64,000 nt of DNA from Agrobacterium rubi TR3 = NBRC 13261 (GCF_000739935.1 NZ_BBJU01000011.1:1-64000); one strand, 5' to 3'. Counted from the stretch's first letter, positions 1-9,325 are shown. Translations and numbers: made by a program. Notes: generated from the letters alone by a model not told the origin.

Positions 1-28
1 AAACTCCAATAACTGACTGGCAAGACTG

Positions 29-1564
29 ATGATGCAGGCTGAAACCAAAATCATGGATGCTCCCGAGGCCTCAACCACCTCGCCCATTCTGGAAATGCGC
101 GGCATCAGCCAGATATTCCCCGGCGTTAAAGCCTTGGATGGCGTCAACATCCGCCTCTACCCCGGCAAGGTCACAGCCCTCATCGGTGAAAACGGTGCTG
201 GCAAATCCACGCTCGTCAAAATCCTCACCGGCATTTACCGCCCCAACGAGGGCGAAATCCTGCTGGATGGTCAGCCCGTCACATTCCACAGCGCGCAGGA
301 TGCCATTGATGCGGGCGTGACGGCGATCCATCAGGAAACCGTGCTGTTTGACGAGCTTTCGGTGGGTGAAAACATCTTTCTCGGCCACGCGCCCAAGGGG
401 CGATTCGGATTGATCGACTGGAAAACCATCAACGACAAATCCCGCGCTTTGCTGGAGCGGCTGGAAAGCAAGATCGATCCGACCATCCGGCTGAAAGACC
501 TCTCGATTGCGCAGCGCCATCTGGTGGCGATTGCCCGTGCGCTGTCGGTGGAAGCCCGCATCGTCATCATGGATGAGCCGACAGCGGCCCTTTCGCGCAA
601 GGAAATCGACGATCTTTTCCGCATCGTGGAAAACCTGAAACGACAGGGCAAGGCCATCCTGTTCATCAGCCACAAATTCGATGAGGTCTATGAAATCGCC
701 GAAAGCTACGCGGTTTTTCGCGATGGTAAAATGGTCGGTTCGGGTGACCTCAAGCAGACACCACAGGACGAAATTGTGCGGCTGATGGTGGGACGCGATG
801 TGAAGGATGCCTTTCCCAAGCAGGCCGTCAACATCGGCCAGACCACGCTCTCTATCAAAAGCTACTGCCACGATACCGAGTTCCGCGACATTTCCTTCGA
901 TCTGCGCAAGGGCGAAATTCTCGGGCTTTACGGCCTGATTGGTGCCGGGCGTTCGGAGCTTTGCCAGTCGCTGTTCGGCATCACCCGCCCCGCATCCGGC
1001 ACCTTGACGCTGGATGGGCAGCGGATTTCTATTCGCAGCCCGCAAGATGCGATTCATGCTGGCATCGTCTATGTGCCGGAAGAGCGCGGGCGGCACGGGC
1101 TGGCGCTCGAACTGCCGATCTATCAGAACATGTCGCTGCCATCGCTGGCGCGCACATCCCGCAAGGGGTTTCTGGCCGCTGCCAACGAATTTGCGCTCGC
1201 CCGCAAATATGCCTCGCGGCTGGATTTGCGCGCCGCCGCCCTGTCGGTGCCAGTCGGTACGCTCTCGGGCGGCAACCAGCAGAAGGTGGTCATCGGCAAG
1301 TGGCTGGCCACCCAGCCCAAGGTCATCATTCTGGATGAGCCGACCAAGGGCATCGATATCGGCTCGAAAGCCGCAGTCCACGGCTTCATCAGCGAACTGG
1401 CCGCCGAGGGCCTGTCGATCATCATGATTTCATCCGAACTGCCGGAAATTCTGGGCATGTCGGACCGCGCCATCGTCATGCGCGAGGGCTTGATGGCGGG
1501 CGTGTTCGAACGAGCCGATTTTTCAGCCGAAAAGCTGGTGCGCGCTGCCACAGGAAACGCGTGA
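29..1564 (+). CDS. rhaT: L-rhamnose ABC transporter, ATP-binding protein RhaT
   Basis: This is a double-domain sugar ATPase of the CUT2 (ribose/rhamnose) class that energises rhamnose import at the inner membrane. The first nucleotide-binding domain has an intact Walker A (GENGAGKST) and Walker B (IVIMDEPTAA). The second domain has the degenerate GLIGAGRSE in place of Walker A but a good LSGGNQQK signature, which is normal for this class. The length of 511 residues fits the family. A second ATG 24 bases downstream (MDAPEAS) is an alternative start. The next genes encode two permeases, a mutarotase and a kinase, which is the R. leguminosarum rhaTPQUK order and is what identifies the substrate. 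The binding protein gene rhaS would lie just outside the window. Confidence 0.93.
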   Translation: MMQAETKIMDAPEASTTSPILEMRGISQIFPGVKALDGVNIRLYPGKVTALIGENGAGKSTLVKILTGIYRPNEGEILLDGQPVTFHSAQDAIDAGVTAIHQETVLFDELSVGENIFLGHAPKGRFGLIDWKTINDKSRALLERLESKIDPTIRLKDLSIAQRHLVAIARALSVEARIVIMDEPTAALSRKEIDDLFRIVENLKRQGKAILFISHKFDEVYEIAESYAVFRDGKMVGSGDLKQTPQDEIVRLMVGRDVKDAFPKQAVNIGQTTLSIKSYCHDTEFRDISFDLRKGEILGLYGLIGAGRSELCQSLFGITRPASGTLTLDGQRISIRSPQDAIHAGIVYVPEERGRHGLALELPIYQNMSLPSLARTSRKGFLAAANEFALARKYASRLDLRAAALSVPVGTLSGGNQQKVVIGKWLATQPKVIILDEPTKGIDIGSKAAVHGFISELAAEGLSIIMISSELPEILGMSDRAIVMREGLMAGVFERADFSAEKLVRAATGNA

Positions 1565-1577
1565 GAGGACCAACGCC

Positions 1578-2579
1578 ATGAAAAGACTTCTTAAAAATCG
1601 CGAATGGCTGCTGGCGGGCATCATCATAGCCCTAATCGCAGGCTTCTCCATGCGCTCCCCTGGCTTCGAGCGTCCTGGAAATCTCGTCAATATCTTCAAC
1701 GACACATCCATCCTCATCATTCTGGCGCTCGGCCAGATGGCGGTGATCCTGACGAAATCCATCGATCTCTCTGTTGCCGCCAACCTTGCCTTTACCGGCA
1801 TGGCCGTGGCCATGACCAATGCGGCCTTTCCCTCGATACCCCTGCCCTTCCTCATTGCCATGGCAGTTGTGATCGGCGCGTTCTTAGGGTCGATCAACGG
1901 CATTCTGGTCTGGTGGCTGGGCTTGCCCTCCATCGTGGTCACACTGGGAACGCTGACGATTTATCGCGGCATGGCCTTTGTTCTCTCCGGTGGCGCTTGG
2001 GTCAATGCGCATCAGATGTCGCCGACCTTTCTCAACGTTCCACGCACACCCGTTCTGGGCATGCCGGTTCTTTCCTGGGTCGCTATTCTCATTATCGCGG
2101 GTGCGTGGCTGGTCCTGACCCGCACCTCCTTCGGGCGTTCCGCCTATGCCTCTGGCGGCAATCCCGGCGCTGCCGTCTATGCGGGCATCGATGTCGGCCG
2201 CACGCGCTTTCTGGCCTTTCTGCTGTCTGGTGCTCTGGCGGGGCTGGCGAGCTACCTTTGGGTGTCGCGCTATGCCGTGGCCTATGTCGATATCGCATCC
2301 GGTTTCGAACTGGACAGCGTCGCCGCCAATGTCATCGGCGGCATATCGATTGCGGGTGGCATCGGCTCGGTTGCCGGTGCGGTGCTCGGCGCGTTGTTTC
2401 TCGGCGTCATCAAGAATGCGCTGCCCGTCATCGGCATCTCCCCATTTGCGCAGATGGCAATCTCGGGTGTCGTTATCGTGCTGGCCGTGGTGTTCAACGC
2501 CCGCGCCGAAGCAAAGAAAGGCCGCATCATTCTGCGCGACAGGGCCAAGACAGAAATCACCAAGGAGGCTTCGGCATGA
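1578..2579 (+). CDS. rhaP: L-rhamnose ABC transporter permease RhaP
   Basis: This 333-residue protein is a CUT2-family inner-membrane permease, forming half of the rhamnose channel. It is almost entirely hydrophobic. It carries conserved stretches of this family, including the ILTKSIDLSV motif near residue 55-65 and the VIGGISIAGGIGS loop that docks onto the ATPase near residue 250. It starts 13 bases after rhaT and its stop overlaps the rhaQ start as ATGA, so the two permeases are probably translationally coupled and form a heterodimer. Assignment to rhamnose rests on the operon rather than on the permease sequence. Confidence 0.92.
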   Translation: MKRLLKNREWLLAGIIIALIAGFSMRSPGFERPGNLVNIFNDTSILIILALGQMAVILTKSIDLSVAANLAFTGMAVAMTNAAFPSIPLPFLIAMAVVIGAFLGSINGILVWWLGLPSIVVTLGTLTIYRGMAFVLSGGAWVNAHQMSPTFLNVPRTPVLGMPVLSWVAILIIAGAWLVLTRTSFGRSAYASGGNPGAAVYAGIDVGRTRFLAFLLSGALAGLASYLWVSRYAVAYVDIASGFELDSVAANVIGGISIAGGIGSVAGAVLGALFLGVIKNALPVIGISPFAQMAISGVVIVLAVVFNARAEAKKGRIILRDRAKTEITKEASA

Positions 2580-3583
2580 GCATAACCGCACCCGAAACCT
2601 CGACGCCGCGCGTCATTCCAGACAAGCTCGGTACACCGTTCAAGCGCATCATGGCCAGCTGGGAAGTGCTGCTTTTAGGCGTGGCGATCCTGATCTTCAT
2701 CGTCAACTCCTTCGCATCGCCTTACTTTCTCGATGCCTATAACCTCTCGGACGCCACCTTCAACTTTACCGAAAAGGCGCTGATCGCCTTCGCCATGGCG
2801 CTTTTGATCATCGCCGGCGAAATCGATCTTTCGGTTGCGGCCATCATTGCGCTCGCCTCCACCGTCATGGGTTATGCGGTGCAGATGGGCGTCGGGACGC
2901 CGGGCCTTGTGGCACTTGGCATCGGCACCGGCCTTGCCTGCGGTGCTTTCAACGGCTTTCTGGTGGCGGGTTTGAGGCTGCCCTCCATCGTCGTCACCAT
3001 CGGCACGATGAGCCTGTTTCGCGGCATTTCCTATCTGGTGCTGGGCGATCAGGCCTTCGGCAAATACCCGGAAAGCTTTGCCTATTTCGGACAGGGTTAC
3101 GTGTTTTGGGTCATCTCGTTTGAATTCGTGTTGTTCATGGTCATCGCCCTGATCTTCGCCACTTTGCTGCACGCGACGAATTTCGGTCGTCAAGTCTCCG
3201 TCATCGGTACTAACCCGTTTGCCGCACGTTTTTCCGGCATTCCGGTGGAGCGGGTGAAGTTCATTCTCTTCCTGCTGACGGGCCTGATGAGCGGCATCGC
3301 CGCCGTCTGCCTCACCTCACGCCTCGGCTCCACCCGCCCTTCCATCGCGCAAGGCTGGGAGCTGGAAGTGGTGACGATGGTGGTGCTGGGTGGCGTTTCC
3401 ATTCTGGGCGGCTCCGGCACCATCGGCGGGGTAGTGATTGCGGCCTTTGTCATGGGCCTCGTCACCTTCGGGCTTGGACTGCTCAACGTGCCGGGCATCG
3501 TCATGTCCATCTTCGTCGGGCTTCTCCTCATCATCACCATCGCCATTCCCATCGTCGTGCGCCGTTTGCGGGCCATGAGGTAG
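2576..3583 (+). CDS. rhaQ: L-rhamnose ABC transporter permease RhaQ
   Basis: This is the second CUT2 permease, 335 residues from the ATG that overlaps the rhaP stop. The reading frame is open further upstream, but that stretch is the shadow of rhaP. The protein has the same landmarks as Rha[13 protein letters not shown] in an early membrane segment and [13 protein letters not shown] as the coupling loop. It presumably pairs with RhaP and RhaT and receives rhamnose from RhaS. The rhaU gene begins 4 bases after its stop. Confidence 0.92.
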   Translation: MSITAPETSTPRVIPDKLGTPFKRIMASWEVLLLGVAILIFIVNSFASPYFLDAYNLSDATFNFTEKALIAFAMALLIIAGEIDLSVAAIIALASTVMGYAVQMGVGTPGLVALGIGTGLACGAFNGFLVAGLRLPSIVVTIGTMSLFRGISYLVLGDQAFGKYPESFAYFGQGYVFWVISFEFVLFMVIALIFATLLHATNFGRQVSVIGTNPFAARFSGIPVERVKFILFLLTGLMSGIAAVCLTSRLGSTRPSIAQGWELEVVTMVVLGGVSILGGSGTIGGVVIAAFVMGLVTFGLGLLNVPGIVMSIFVGLLLIITIAIPIVVRRLRAMR

Positions 3584-3587
3584 ATCC

Positions 3588-3911
3588 ATGCCAGAGTTTG
3601 AAAAACACGCCTTCAAGATGAAGCTCTTTCCCGGCATGGAAGCCGAGTACCGCAAACGCCATGATGAAATCTGGCCGGAACTGGTCACGCTTCTGCACGA
3701 GGCGGGCGTGAGCGATTATTCCATTCATCTCGATCCTGAAACCAATATTCTCTTCGGCGTTTTGGCGCGTCCGCAGAACCACGGCATGGCTAAACTGCCT
3801 GACCATCCGGTGATGAAACGCTGGTGGGGCCATATGGCCGACATCATGGAGAGCAATCCCGACAACTCGCCGGTTGCCCGCGACCTCATCACGTTGTTTC
3901 ACCTGCCATGA
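3588..3911 (+). CDS. rhaU: L-rhamnose mutarotase RhaU
   Basis: This 107-residue cytoplasmic protein belongs to the RhaM/RhaU dimeric alpha-beta barrel family, which interconverts the alpha and beta anomers of L-rhamnose so that the right anomer reaches catabolism. Family landmarks are visible: the [10 protein letters not shown] segment (residues about 23-31), [10 protein letters not shown] in the middle and the tryptophan pair in [12 protein letters not shown]. The length is typical. The stop overlaps the start of rhaK by four bases. Confidence 0.93.
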   Translation: MPEFEKHAFKMKLFPGMEAEYRKRHDEIWPELVTLLHEAGVSDYSIHLDPETNILFGVLARPQNHGMAKLPDHPVMKRWWGHMADIMESNPDNSPVARDLITLFHLP

Positions 3912-5287
3912 GCACCGCAATCCGCAACGTCGCCGTCATCGATATCGGCAAGACCCACGCCAAGCTGATCGTGGTGGATGGCGAGACAGGCGAGGAAATC
4001 GCTTCGCGCAAAATCGCCAACCGGGTTTTGAGCGGCCCGCCCTACCCGCATTACGATATTGAAACCCTGTGGAGCTTCATCCTGGATGGTCTCTGCGCTT
4101 TTCGCGAGACACCGGCTTATCAGGCTATTTCCATCACTACGCATGGCGCGAGTGCGGCGCTGCTTGATCGCGCGGGAAAGCTGGCGCTGCCGGTGCTGGA
4201 TTACGAGCACAGCTATCCCGACGACATACAGAATGCCTATACGGCTCTGCGCCCGCCCTTTAAGGAAACCTTTTCACCGGCGCTACCCATGGGGCTGAAT
4301 ATTGGTGCGCAGCTACATTACCAGAAGACCGCTTTTCCCGACGCCTTCGCAGACGTCACCGACATCCTGGCCTATCCGCAATATTGGGCTTACCGACTAA
4401 CGGGCGTGAAGGCCAATGAGGCGACTTCACTGGGTTGCCACACCGATCTCTGGCAACCGGGTAAGGCCGCGTTTTCCAGTCTGCCAGAAACGCTCGGCAT
4501 TACCGATCTGCTTGCGCCAGTACGCTCCGCATTCGATGTGTTGGGAAAAGTATTACCTGAGATCGCGCTAAAAATTGGCATTGATGGCGACATGCCTGTC
4601 TACTGCGGCCTTCACGATTCCAATGCGTCGCTGCTGCCGCATCTGATGGTGCGAAAGGGTCCGTTTTCGGTCGTTTCGACGGGCACCTGGATCATCTGCT
4701 TTGGCGTCGGCGCACCGTTGGAAACGCTTGACCCGGCGCGCGATACGCTGGTCAATGTCGATGCTTTTGGAAAGCCTGTTCCCTCGGCGCGCTTTATGGG
4801 TGGGCGGGAATTCGAGATGCTGACGGCGGGCGCTTCACCTGCCGAGAACTCGGGTTTGGACAGGGTGTTGGCGGACGATATATTCTATCTTCCCAATGCA
4901 GTGGAAGGTTCCGGACCCTTCCCCGGCCTCAAAGGGCGCTGGCACAACGAGCCGCGCAATGATGCCGAACGCTTGGTCGCCGCGTCCCTTTACGCCGCGA
5001 TGATGACGGCCAGTTGCCTGGAGCTGATCGGAAATTCGGGCACGATCATCATGGAAGGACCTTTTGGAGCAAATCGACATTTCACCGCCGCCTTGGCGGC
5101 GATCACGGGCGCTGATGTTTTGGTGACCGATGGCAACAGTCCATCAGGGACGGCGCTTGGGGCGTCTGTTCTGGTTACACGCCACGCGCCGCGGCAGTCC
5201 TACCATCCGGTCGAACCGCTTGTCGGAATGGATCAATATTATCGCACGTGGCGCGATCTCACCAATGCGGCTTATGCCACCGCCTGA
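3908..5287 (+). CDS. rhaK: Rhamnose-pathway sugar kinase RhaK (FGGY family)
   Basis: This is a 459-residue FGGY carbohydrate kinase. The start is the ATG overlapping the rhaU stop ([19 protein letters not shown]), which gives the phosphate-binding loop [11 protein letters not shown] at the N-terminus; the frame is open 28 codons further upstream but that overlaps rhaU. A second phosphate loop, [12 protein letters not shown], lies near residue 257. In R. leguminosarum RhaK is needed both for catabolism and for full activity of this ABC transporter. Its 3' end overlaps the convergent DUF2177 gene by 16 bases. Confidence 0.9.
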   Translation: MSTAIRNVAVIDIGKTHAKLIVVDGETGEEIASRKIANRVLSGPPYPHYDIETLWSFILDGLCAFRETPAYQAISITTHGASAALLDRAGKLALPVLDYEHSYPDDIQNAYTALRPPFKETFSPALPMGLNIGAQLHYQKTAFPDAFADVTDILAYPQYWAYRLTGVKANEATSLGCHTDLWQPGKAAFSSLPETLGITDLLAPVRSAFDVLGKVLPEIALKIGIDGDMPVYCGLHDSNASLLPHLMVRKGPFSVVSTGTWIICFGVGAPLETLDPARDTLVNVDAFGKPVPSARFMGGREFEMLTAGASPAENSGLDRVLADDIFYLPNAVEGSGPFPGLKGRWHNEPRNDAERLVAASLYAAMMTASCLELIGNSGTIIMEGPFGANRHFTAALAAITGADVLVTDGNSPSGTALGASVLVTRHAPRQSYHPVEPLVGMDQYYRTWRDLTNAAYATA

Positions 5288-5670
5288 ACGAGCCAATATC
5301 CGCCGACAGCAGCAGCACCGGTCAGCACCGTGCCCCAGATGATATCGATGACACAGACTTTCCACGACCAGCCTTTGAGCGTCGAAAGATTGGTCATGTC
5401 ATAGGTGCCATAGCCGATGAAGCCGAGGATGGCGCCTGACACCAGTGCCGATTGCCAGCCATCACCACTTAGCGCTGGCATGACTGCGAAGTAGACGATG
5501 CCGGCGATGTAGAAGAGATAGAAGATGCCGGCAGCAGCGAAATTGGGTTTTGCCAGCATCAGGCCGCCGATTTCACGCTTGTAGAAACCGATTGCGAGTT
5601 TCGAAAGCCAGAGGAAATCGAAACCGAAGAAGACGATGGCCGTGCCGACATAGGCGATGAGGTATTCCAT
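5272..5670 (-). CDS. DUF2177 family membrane protein
   Basis: This 132-residue protein has four predicted membrane segments and matches DUF2177 by its MEYLIAYVGTAIVFFGFDFLWL start and its YGTYDMTNLSTLKGW segment. No function is established for the family. It sits just downstream of chrR on the same strand, separated by 13 bases, and DUF2177 genes often accompany ECF11 sigma/anti-sigma pairs and their lipid-modifying partners. It is therefore likely the third gene of the rpoE-chrR transcript. Its end overlaps the end of rhaK on the other strand. Confidence 0.82.
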   Translation of the reverse strand: MEYLIAYVGTAIVFFGFDFLWLSKLAIGFYKREIGGLMLAKPNFAAAGIFYLFYIAGIVYFAVMPALSGDGWQSALVSGAILGFIGYGTYDMTNLSTLKGWSWKVCVIDIIWGTVLTGAAAVGGYWLVQAVA

Positions 5671-5683
5671 CGTCTGCTCTCCC

Positions 5684-6343
5684 CTATATGCCCAGAACCG
5701 GTTGCACGAGGCGCACCAGCCAGCTTTTGAATTTCAAAGGCGCATCGGTTACCGCAAGACAGATACAGTCCTCGCCCTCGCCCGCGACAGGCTGGTGCAT
5801 CAGATCCTCGTCTGCTTCCTCGAAGTCACCGCGACGGAAAACGTCGTCGCCGTCCTTGAAGTAACCGGAGAGAACAACGGTTAGTTCCCGCCCGCCATGG
5901 GTATGCTCCGGCACCGGCTTTCCAGCCGGAATGCGCAAGAGCCGGACATTCGCCTCACCATCGCGCGTGCGGATGGGGAAATGATAGGCTCCGGGCCCAA
6001 GCTGCTTCCATTTCAACCCGTCCACATCGCCACCTGCATAGGAGCGCAAAGGCTCCGGCAGCACGGCATTATCGTTGGTTTGCTTCGCTGGCTTGGCAGA
6101 TGCCGGGGCAACGTCTGCGGTCAGAAGCTTGCGTATCTTCTGCCATTGGTCATCTGAAACATCGTCTGCGGGCGTAATATCGCTCAGCAGCGCGCCGCCG
6201 GTCATTTCGAGCGCTTCCAGTCGCTGGCGGCTTTCGGGACACAGGGCAAGATGGGTCGATACTGCAAGGCTCCAGCTTTCGCCAAGGCTTCCCGATGCAT
6301 AATCCAGAAGCAGTTCATCGCTGACGTGGTGCCGTACACTCAT
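5684..6343 (-). CDS. chrR: ChrR-type cupin anti-sigma factor
   Basis: This 219-residue protein matches ChrR, the zinc-binding anti-sigma factor that holds RpoE inactive until singlet oxygen or peroxides appear. The N-terminal anti-sigma domain (about 1-85) begins MSVRHHVSDELLLDYASG and has H6, H31 and C35, but residue 38, normally the fourth zinc ligand cysteine, is serine (the codon reads AGC). The C-terminal cupin domain (about 105-200) keeps its metal ligands H147, H149, E153 and H183. The start overlaps the rpoE stop by four bases. It is most likely still the RpoE partner, but the altered zinc site is unusual. Confidence 0.9.
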   Translation of the reverse strand: MSVRHHVSDELLLDYASGSLGESWSLAVSTHLALCPESRQRLEALEMTGGALLSDITPADDVSDDQWQKIRKLLTADVAPASAKPAKQTNDNAVLPEPLRSYAGGDVDGLKWKQLGPGAYHFPIRTRDGEANVRLLRIPAGKPVPEHTHGGRELTVVLSGYFKDGDDVFRRGDFEEADEDLMHQPVAGEGEDCICLAVTDAPLKFKSWLVRLVQPVLGI

Positions 6344-6909
6344 GTGCGTGACTCCAAAGCTGCGCGCAGTTTGGCAAAGGCAAGCCGGATGCGCGATTTG
6401 ACGGTTCCAATCGGTAGACCAAGCTGTTCGGCGATGGTGCTGTGGGACGCTTCATCGAAAAACGAACGCTTCAAAAGGTCCAACTGCTCCTGCGGCAGTT
6501 GGGCAAGCGCACGGTGCAGACGCTGCGCATCCTGTACCTCTTCCAACTGCGTATCAGCGGCGGGCGCGTCGTCCTTGACGAAAGCCGGATCGTTGATATC
6601 GAATTCCGGGCGCTTATCCTTGCGGTGCGCATCAATTCTCAAATTTCGGGCAATTCTGAAAATCCAGGCGGAGACATTGCCGCGCGCCGGATCGAAAAGG
6701 GCGGCCTTGTTCCAGACCGTCATCATGGTTTCCTGCATTAGTTCCTCAGCGGCCTGCGCATCACGCACCTGCCGTAACATATAGATCCGCACGCGCGGCC
6801 CGTAATAACGAAAAAGCACCTCGAAGGCCTCGACGCTGCGCTCTGTTGCGACAGCCTTGATGAGGCTGGGACATTCGCTCTCAATCGTGTTCTTGACGGT
6901 ATCATTCAT
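6340..6909 (-). CDS. rpoE: RNA polymerase ECF sigma factor RpoE (ECF11 type)
   Basis: This 189-residue sigma factor is paired with ChrR. Region 2 spans about residues 30-95 (YGPRVRIYML ... FRIARNLRIDAHR) and region 4 spans about 125-180 (LPQEQLDLLKRSFFDEASHSTIAEQLGLP..GTVKSRIRLA). The chosen ATG begins MNDTVKNTIE; the frame is open further upstream, but the extension looks non-coding and runs through the promoter. An ECF11 promoter, TGATCC-N18-TAATCG, lies at 7023-7052 on the same strand, so the gene is probably autoregulated. In Rhodobacter sphaeroides this regulon answers singlet oxygen and includes the cyclopropane synthase operon found next door. Confidence 0.92.
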   Translation of the reverse strand: MNDTVKNTIESECPSLIKAVATERSVEAFEVLFRYYGPRVRIYMLRQVRDAQAAEELMQETMMTVWNKAALFDPARGNVSAWIFRIARNLRIDAHRKDKRPEFDINDPAFVKDDAPAADTQLEEVQDAQRLHRALAQLPQEQLDLLKRSFFDEASHSTIAEQLGLPIGTVKSRIRLAFAKLRAALESRT

Positions 6910-6948
6910 GCGGATCGGCTTCACTCCGCTTCCATATCGCTTGGCTGC

Positions 6949-6966
6949 AACCGGACCGTTCCGGTT
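6949..6966 (-). promoter_or_regulatory. Inverted repeat in the rpoE leader
   Basis: AACCGGA-CCGT-TCCGGTT forms a perfect 7-base-pair hairpin. It lies inside the presumed rpoE leader, about 40 bases before the start codon. It could be an operator or an RNA hairpin; nothing in the sequence decides. Confidence 0.4.
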
Positions 6967-7022
6967 ACTGCTTATATACTGGCACGCAGGTGCAGCTATG
7001 GAAACGTTTATTGTCATGAAAC

Positions 7023-7052
7023 CGATTACGCCAGCGGCTTGCCAGTGGATCA
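7023..7052 (-). promoter_or_regulatory. ECF11-type (RpoE) promoter of rpoE-chrR
   Basis: On the minus strand the sequence reads TGATCC at 7052-7047, an 18-base spacer, then TAATCG at 7028-7023. This matches the known RpoE/ECF11 consensus (TGATCC -35, TA-rich -10, about 18 spacing). Transcription would begin around 7015-7017, giving rpoE a leader of roughly 105 bases. Confidence 0.8.
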
Positions 7053-7121
7053 CCGACAACAAAAAAATGCGCGTCAAGCAATCCAGTTGGCAACCGGCTG
7101 CGTAATGGCTGACATGAGAAT

Positions 7122-8498
7122 ATGGAACCGGCGACAATGGATGTGATGACAGGCGACAGCAATCGACAGACACGACGCCGGATCGCCGTGATCGGCTCGG
7201 GCATTTCAGGTCTTTCGGCCGCATGGATGTTGGATAAATCTGCAGATGTGACGCTGTTTGAGGCCGATAGCCGCCTGGGTGGACACGCCAATACGGTGTT
7301 TACAGACGTTGCCAGCAAGGGCCCCATTGCGGTCGATACCGGCTTCATCGTCTATAATGAGCTTAACTATCCGAACCTTGTGGCGCTGTTCAAACATCTT
7401 GGTGTCGAGACCGATGCCTCGGACATGTCGTTTGCGGCATCCCTGCGCGGCGGTCGTCTCGAATATTCCGGCTCCGGTATCGACGGTCTTTTTGGCCAAA
7501 GATCAAACATTCTGCGCCCCCGCTTCTGGCATATGGTGCGCGATGTGCTGCGGTTTTACAAAAAAGCACCGCAACTTCTGAACGACCCATCATTGCAGAC
7601 CATCAGCCTTGGCGAATATCTCGATGCGAACGGCTATTCCTTGAGCTTTGTCGATGACCACCTGTTACCGATGGGGGCTGCGATCTGGTCGACGACGGCG
7701 GCAGATATGCGGGCTTATCCGCTGCAAGCCTTCATTCGCTTCTTCGTCAATCACGGCCTTGTGCAACTGTCAGATCGGCCACAGTGGCGAACGGTCAAGG
7801 GCGGTAGCCGCGAATATATTGCGCGCATCATGGCACAGTTCAAAGGCGCCGTCGTGCTGAACAGCCAGATTGCCGGTGTCCAGCGTACCGAAAACGGTGT
7901 GAACCTGCTCGACCGATCAGGCCAGGCGTCATTTTTCGACGATGTGGTCATCGCCACCCATGCCGATCAGGCTCTATCGCTTCTTGCGGATGCGGATGGA
8001 CAGGAACGATCGCTGCTTGGTGCATTCGAATATACCCGCAACGCCGCTATTCTGCACAGCGACGAAACGCTGATGCCCAAGCGCCGCAACGTCTGGTCGG
8101 CCTGGAATTACCTGAGCGAACCCGATGCCACCGGCACCGAGCAGCTCTGCGTGACGTACTGGATGAACCGCCTTCAGAACATCGATGAAGCGACACCTTT
8201 GTTCGTGACGCTCAATCCGTCGCGTCCAGTTAATCCGGCCAAGCTGATCCGCACATTCGACTATACGCATCCGCTGTTCGACACAAAAGCGCTCGACGCG
8301 CAAAAGCAGCTCTGGAGCCTTCAGGGTCGCCGCAACACGTGGTTCTGCGGCGCGCATTTCGGCAGCGGTTTCCATGAAGACGGCCTGCAATCGGGTCTGG
8401 CTGTTGCCGAGGCACTGGGCGGCGTCAAGCGCCCGTGGACGGTTGCAGAGGAATCGGGCCGGATTTTTCTCAGCCCTGAAAGAGCGCTGGTATCATGA
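7122..8498 (+). CDS. FAD-dependent amine oxidase-like oxidoreductase (COG2907)
   Basis: This 458-residue flavoprotein has the N-terminal dinucleotide-binding motif VIGSGISGLSAAWML (about residues 24-38) followed by the FAD ribose-binding acidic residue in FEADSRLGGHANT. It belongs to the NAD/FAD-binding family that is consistently followed by DUF1365 and a cyclopropane fatty acid synthase, and it is presumed to modify membrane lipids. It is divergent from rpoE-chrR and opens a three-gene operon with ATGA overlaps. Alternative starts lie at 7137 and 7146. Co-regulation by RpoE is expected from the R. sphaeroides regulon, but I could not find a clear TGATCC site on this strand. Confidence 0.86.
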   Translation: MEPATMDVMTGDSNRQTRRRIAVIGSGISGLSAAWMLDKSADVTLFEADSRLGGHANTVFTDVASKGPIAVDTGFIVYNELNYPNLVALFKHLGVETDASDMSFAASLRGGRLEYSGSGIDGLFGQRSNILRPRFWHMVRDVLRFYKKAPQLLNDPSLQTISLGEYLDANGYSLSFVDDHLLPMGAAIWSTTAADMRAYPLQAFIRFFVNHGLVQLSDRPQWRTVKGGSREYIARIMAQFKGAVVLNSQIAGVQRTENGVNLLDRSGQASFFDDVVIATHADQALSLLADADGQERSLLGAFEYTRNAAILHSDETLMPKRRNVWSAWNYLSEPDATGTEQLCVTYWMNRLQNIDEATPLFVTLNPSRPVNPAKLIRTFDYTHPLFDTKALDAQKQLWSLQGRRNTWFCGAHFGSGFHEDGLQSGLAVAEALGGVKRPWTVAEESGRIFLSPERALVS

Positions 8499-9325
8499 CA
8501 TTTCGCTCCGCCATCTATGCAGGACACGTCGTGCATGCGCGCCATCGCCCGCATGCACACAAGATGCGTTACCGCGTCTTTTCGTTGCTGCTGGATCTGG
8601 ATGAGCTTTCTGTTCTGGACAAGGGGTTGCGCCTCTTTGGCTACAACAGACGCGCCGTCTTTAGCTTTCGCGACACCGACCATGGTGCCGGTGAAAAAGG
8701 TCAGTTGAAGCCATGGGTGGAGCGCCATCTGGCGGCTGCGGGTTTGAACCTATCGCCCGAGGCCCTGCGCGTCGATATGCTGTGCTACCCGCGGATTTTC
8801 GGTTACGTCTTCAACCCTTTGACGGTTTATTTCTGCCACGATCGGCAAGACGACGACCGCCTCGTGGCCATTCTCTACGAGGTCTGCAACACCTTTCACG
8901 AACGCCACACCTACATCATTCCGGCTGCGGCAAACCAGAACGGCACCGTGCAGCATTCCTGTGCCAAGGAAATGTATGTCTCGCCGTTCGTGCCGATGGA
9001 ATGCACCTATGATTTTCGCATCCAGCCGCCGGATGACAAGGTGCTGGTCGCCATCAACGAACAGGATGCCGACGGCGATCTGCTGTTTGCGTCCTTTGCC
9101 GGGAAGCGACGTGCGCTGACCGATGGCTCGCTTGGGCGGGCACTTCTAACCTATCCACTCATGACGCTCAAAATCATGGGTGCGATCCATTGGGAAGCGC
9201 TCAGATTGTGGGCCAAGGGAAATCCGATCTATCGACACAAGGCCGCGAAACAACGCATCGCGAGTTCTGTCAGCGTCCATGACCGTGCAGCGGTGGGCGC
9301 AACACCGGGAGGTATTGAAAAATGA
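8495..9325 (+). CDS. DUF1365 family protein
   Basis: This 276-residue protein matches DUF1365 (COG3496): it begins with SAIYAGHVVHARHRPHAH and carries the conserved YPRIFGYVFNPLTVYFC segment near residues 100-115. The function is unknown, but the gene is locked between the flavoprotein and the cyclopropane synthase, overlapping both by four bases, so it most likely takes part in the same fatty-acid modification. Confidence 0.86.
   Translation: MTFRSAIYAGHVVHARHRPHAHKMRYRVFSLLLDLDELSVLDKGLRLFGYNRRAVFSFRDTDHGAGEKGQLKPWVERHLAAAGLNLSPEALRVDMLCYPRIFGYVFNPLTVYFCHDRQDDDRLVAILYEVCNTFHERHTYIIPAAANQNGTVQHSCAKEMYVSPFVPMECTYDFRIQPPDDKVLVAINEQDADGDLLFASFAGKRRALTDGSLGRALLTYPLMTLKIMGAIHWEALRLWAKGNPIYRHKAAKQRIASSVSVHDRAAVGATPGGIEK

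Noticed and set aside
7123-7127. GGAAC inside the beginning of the flavoprotein gene as an EcfG promoter.
   Set aside because: No CGTT or similar -10 occurs 16-17 bases downstream.
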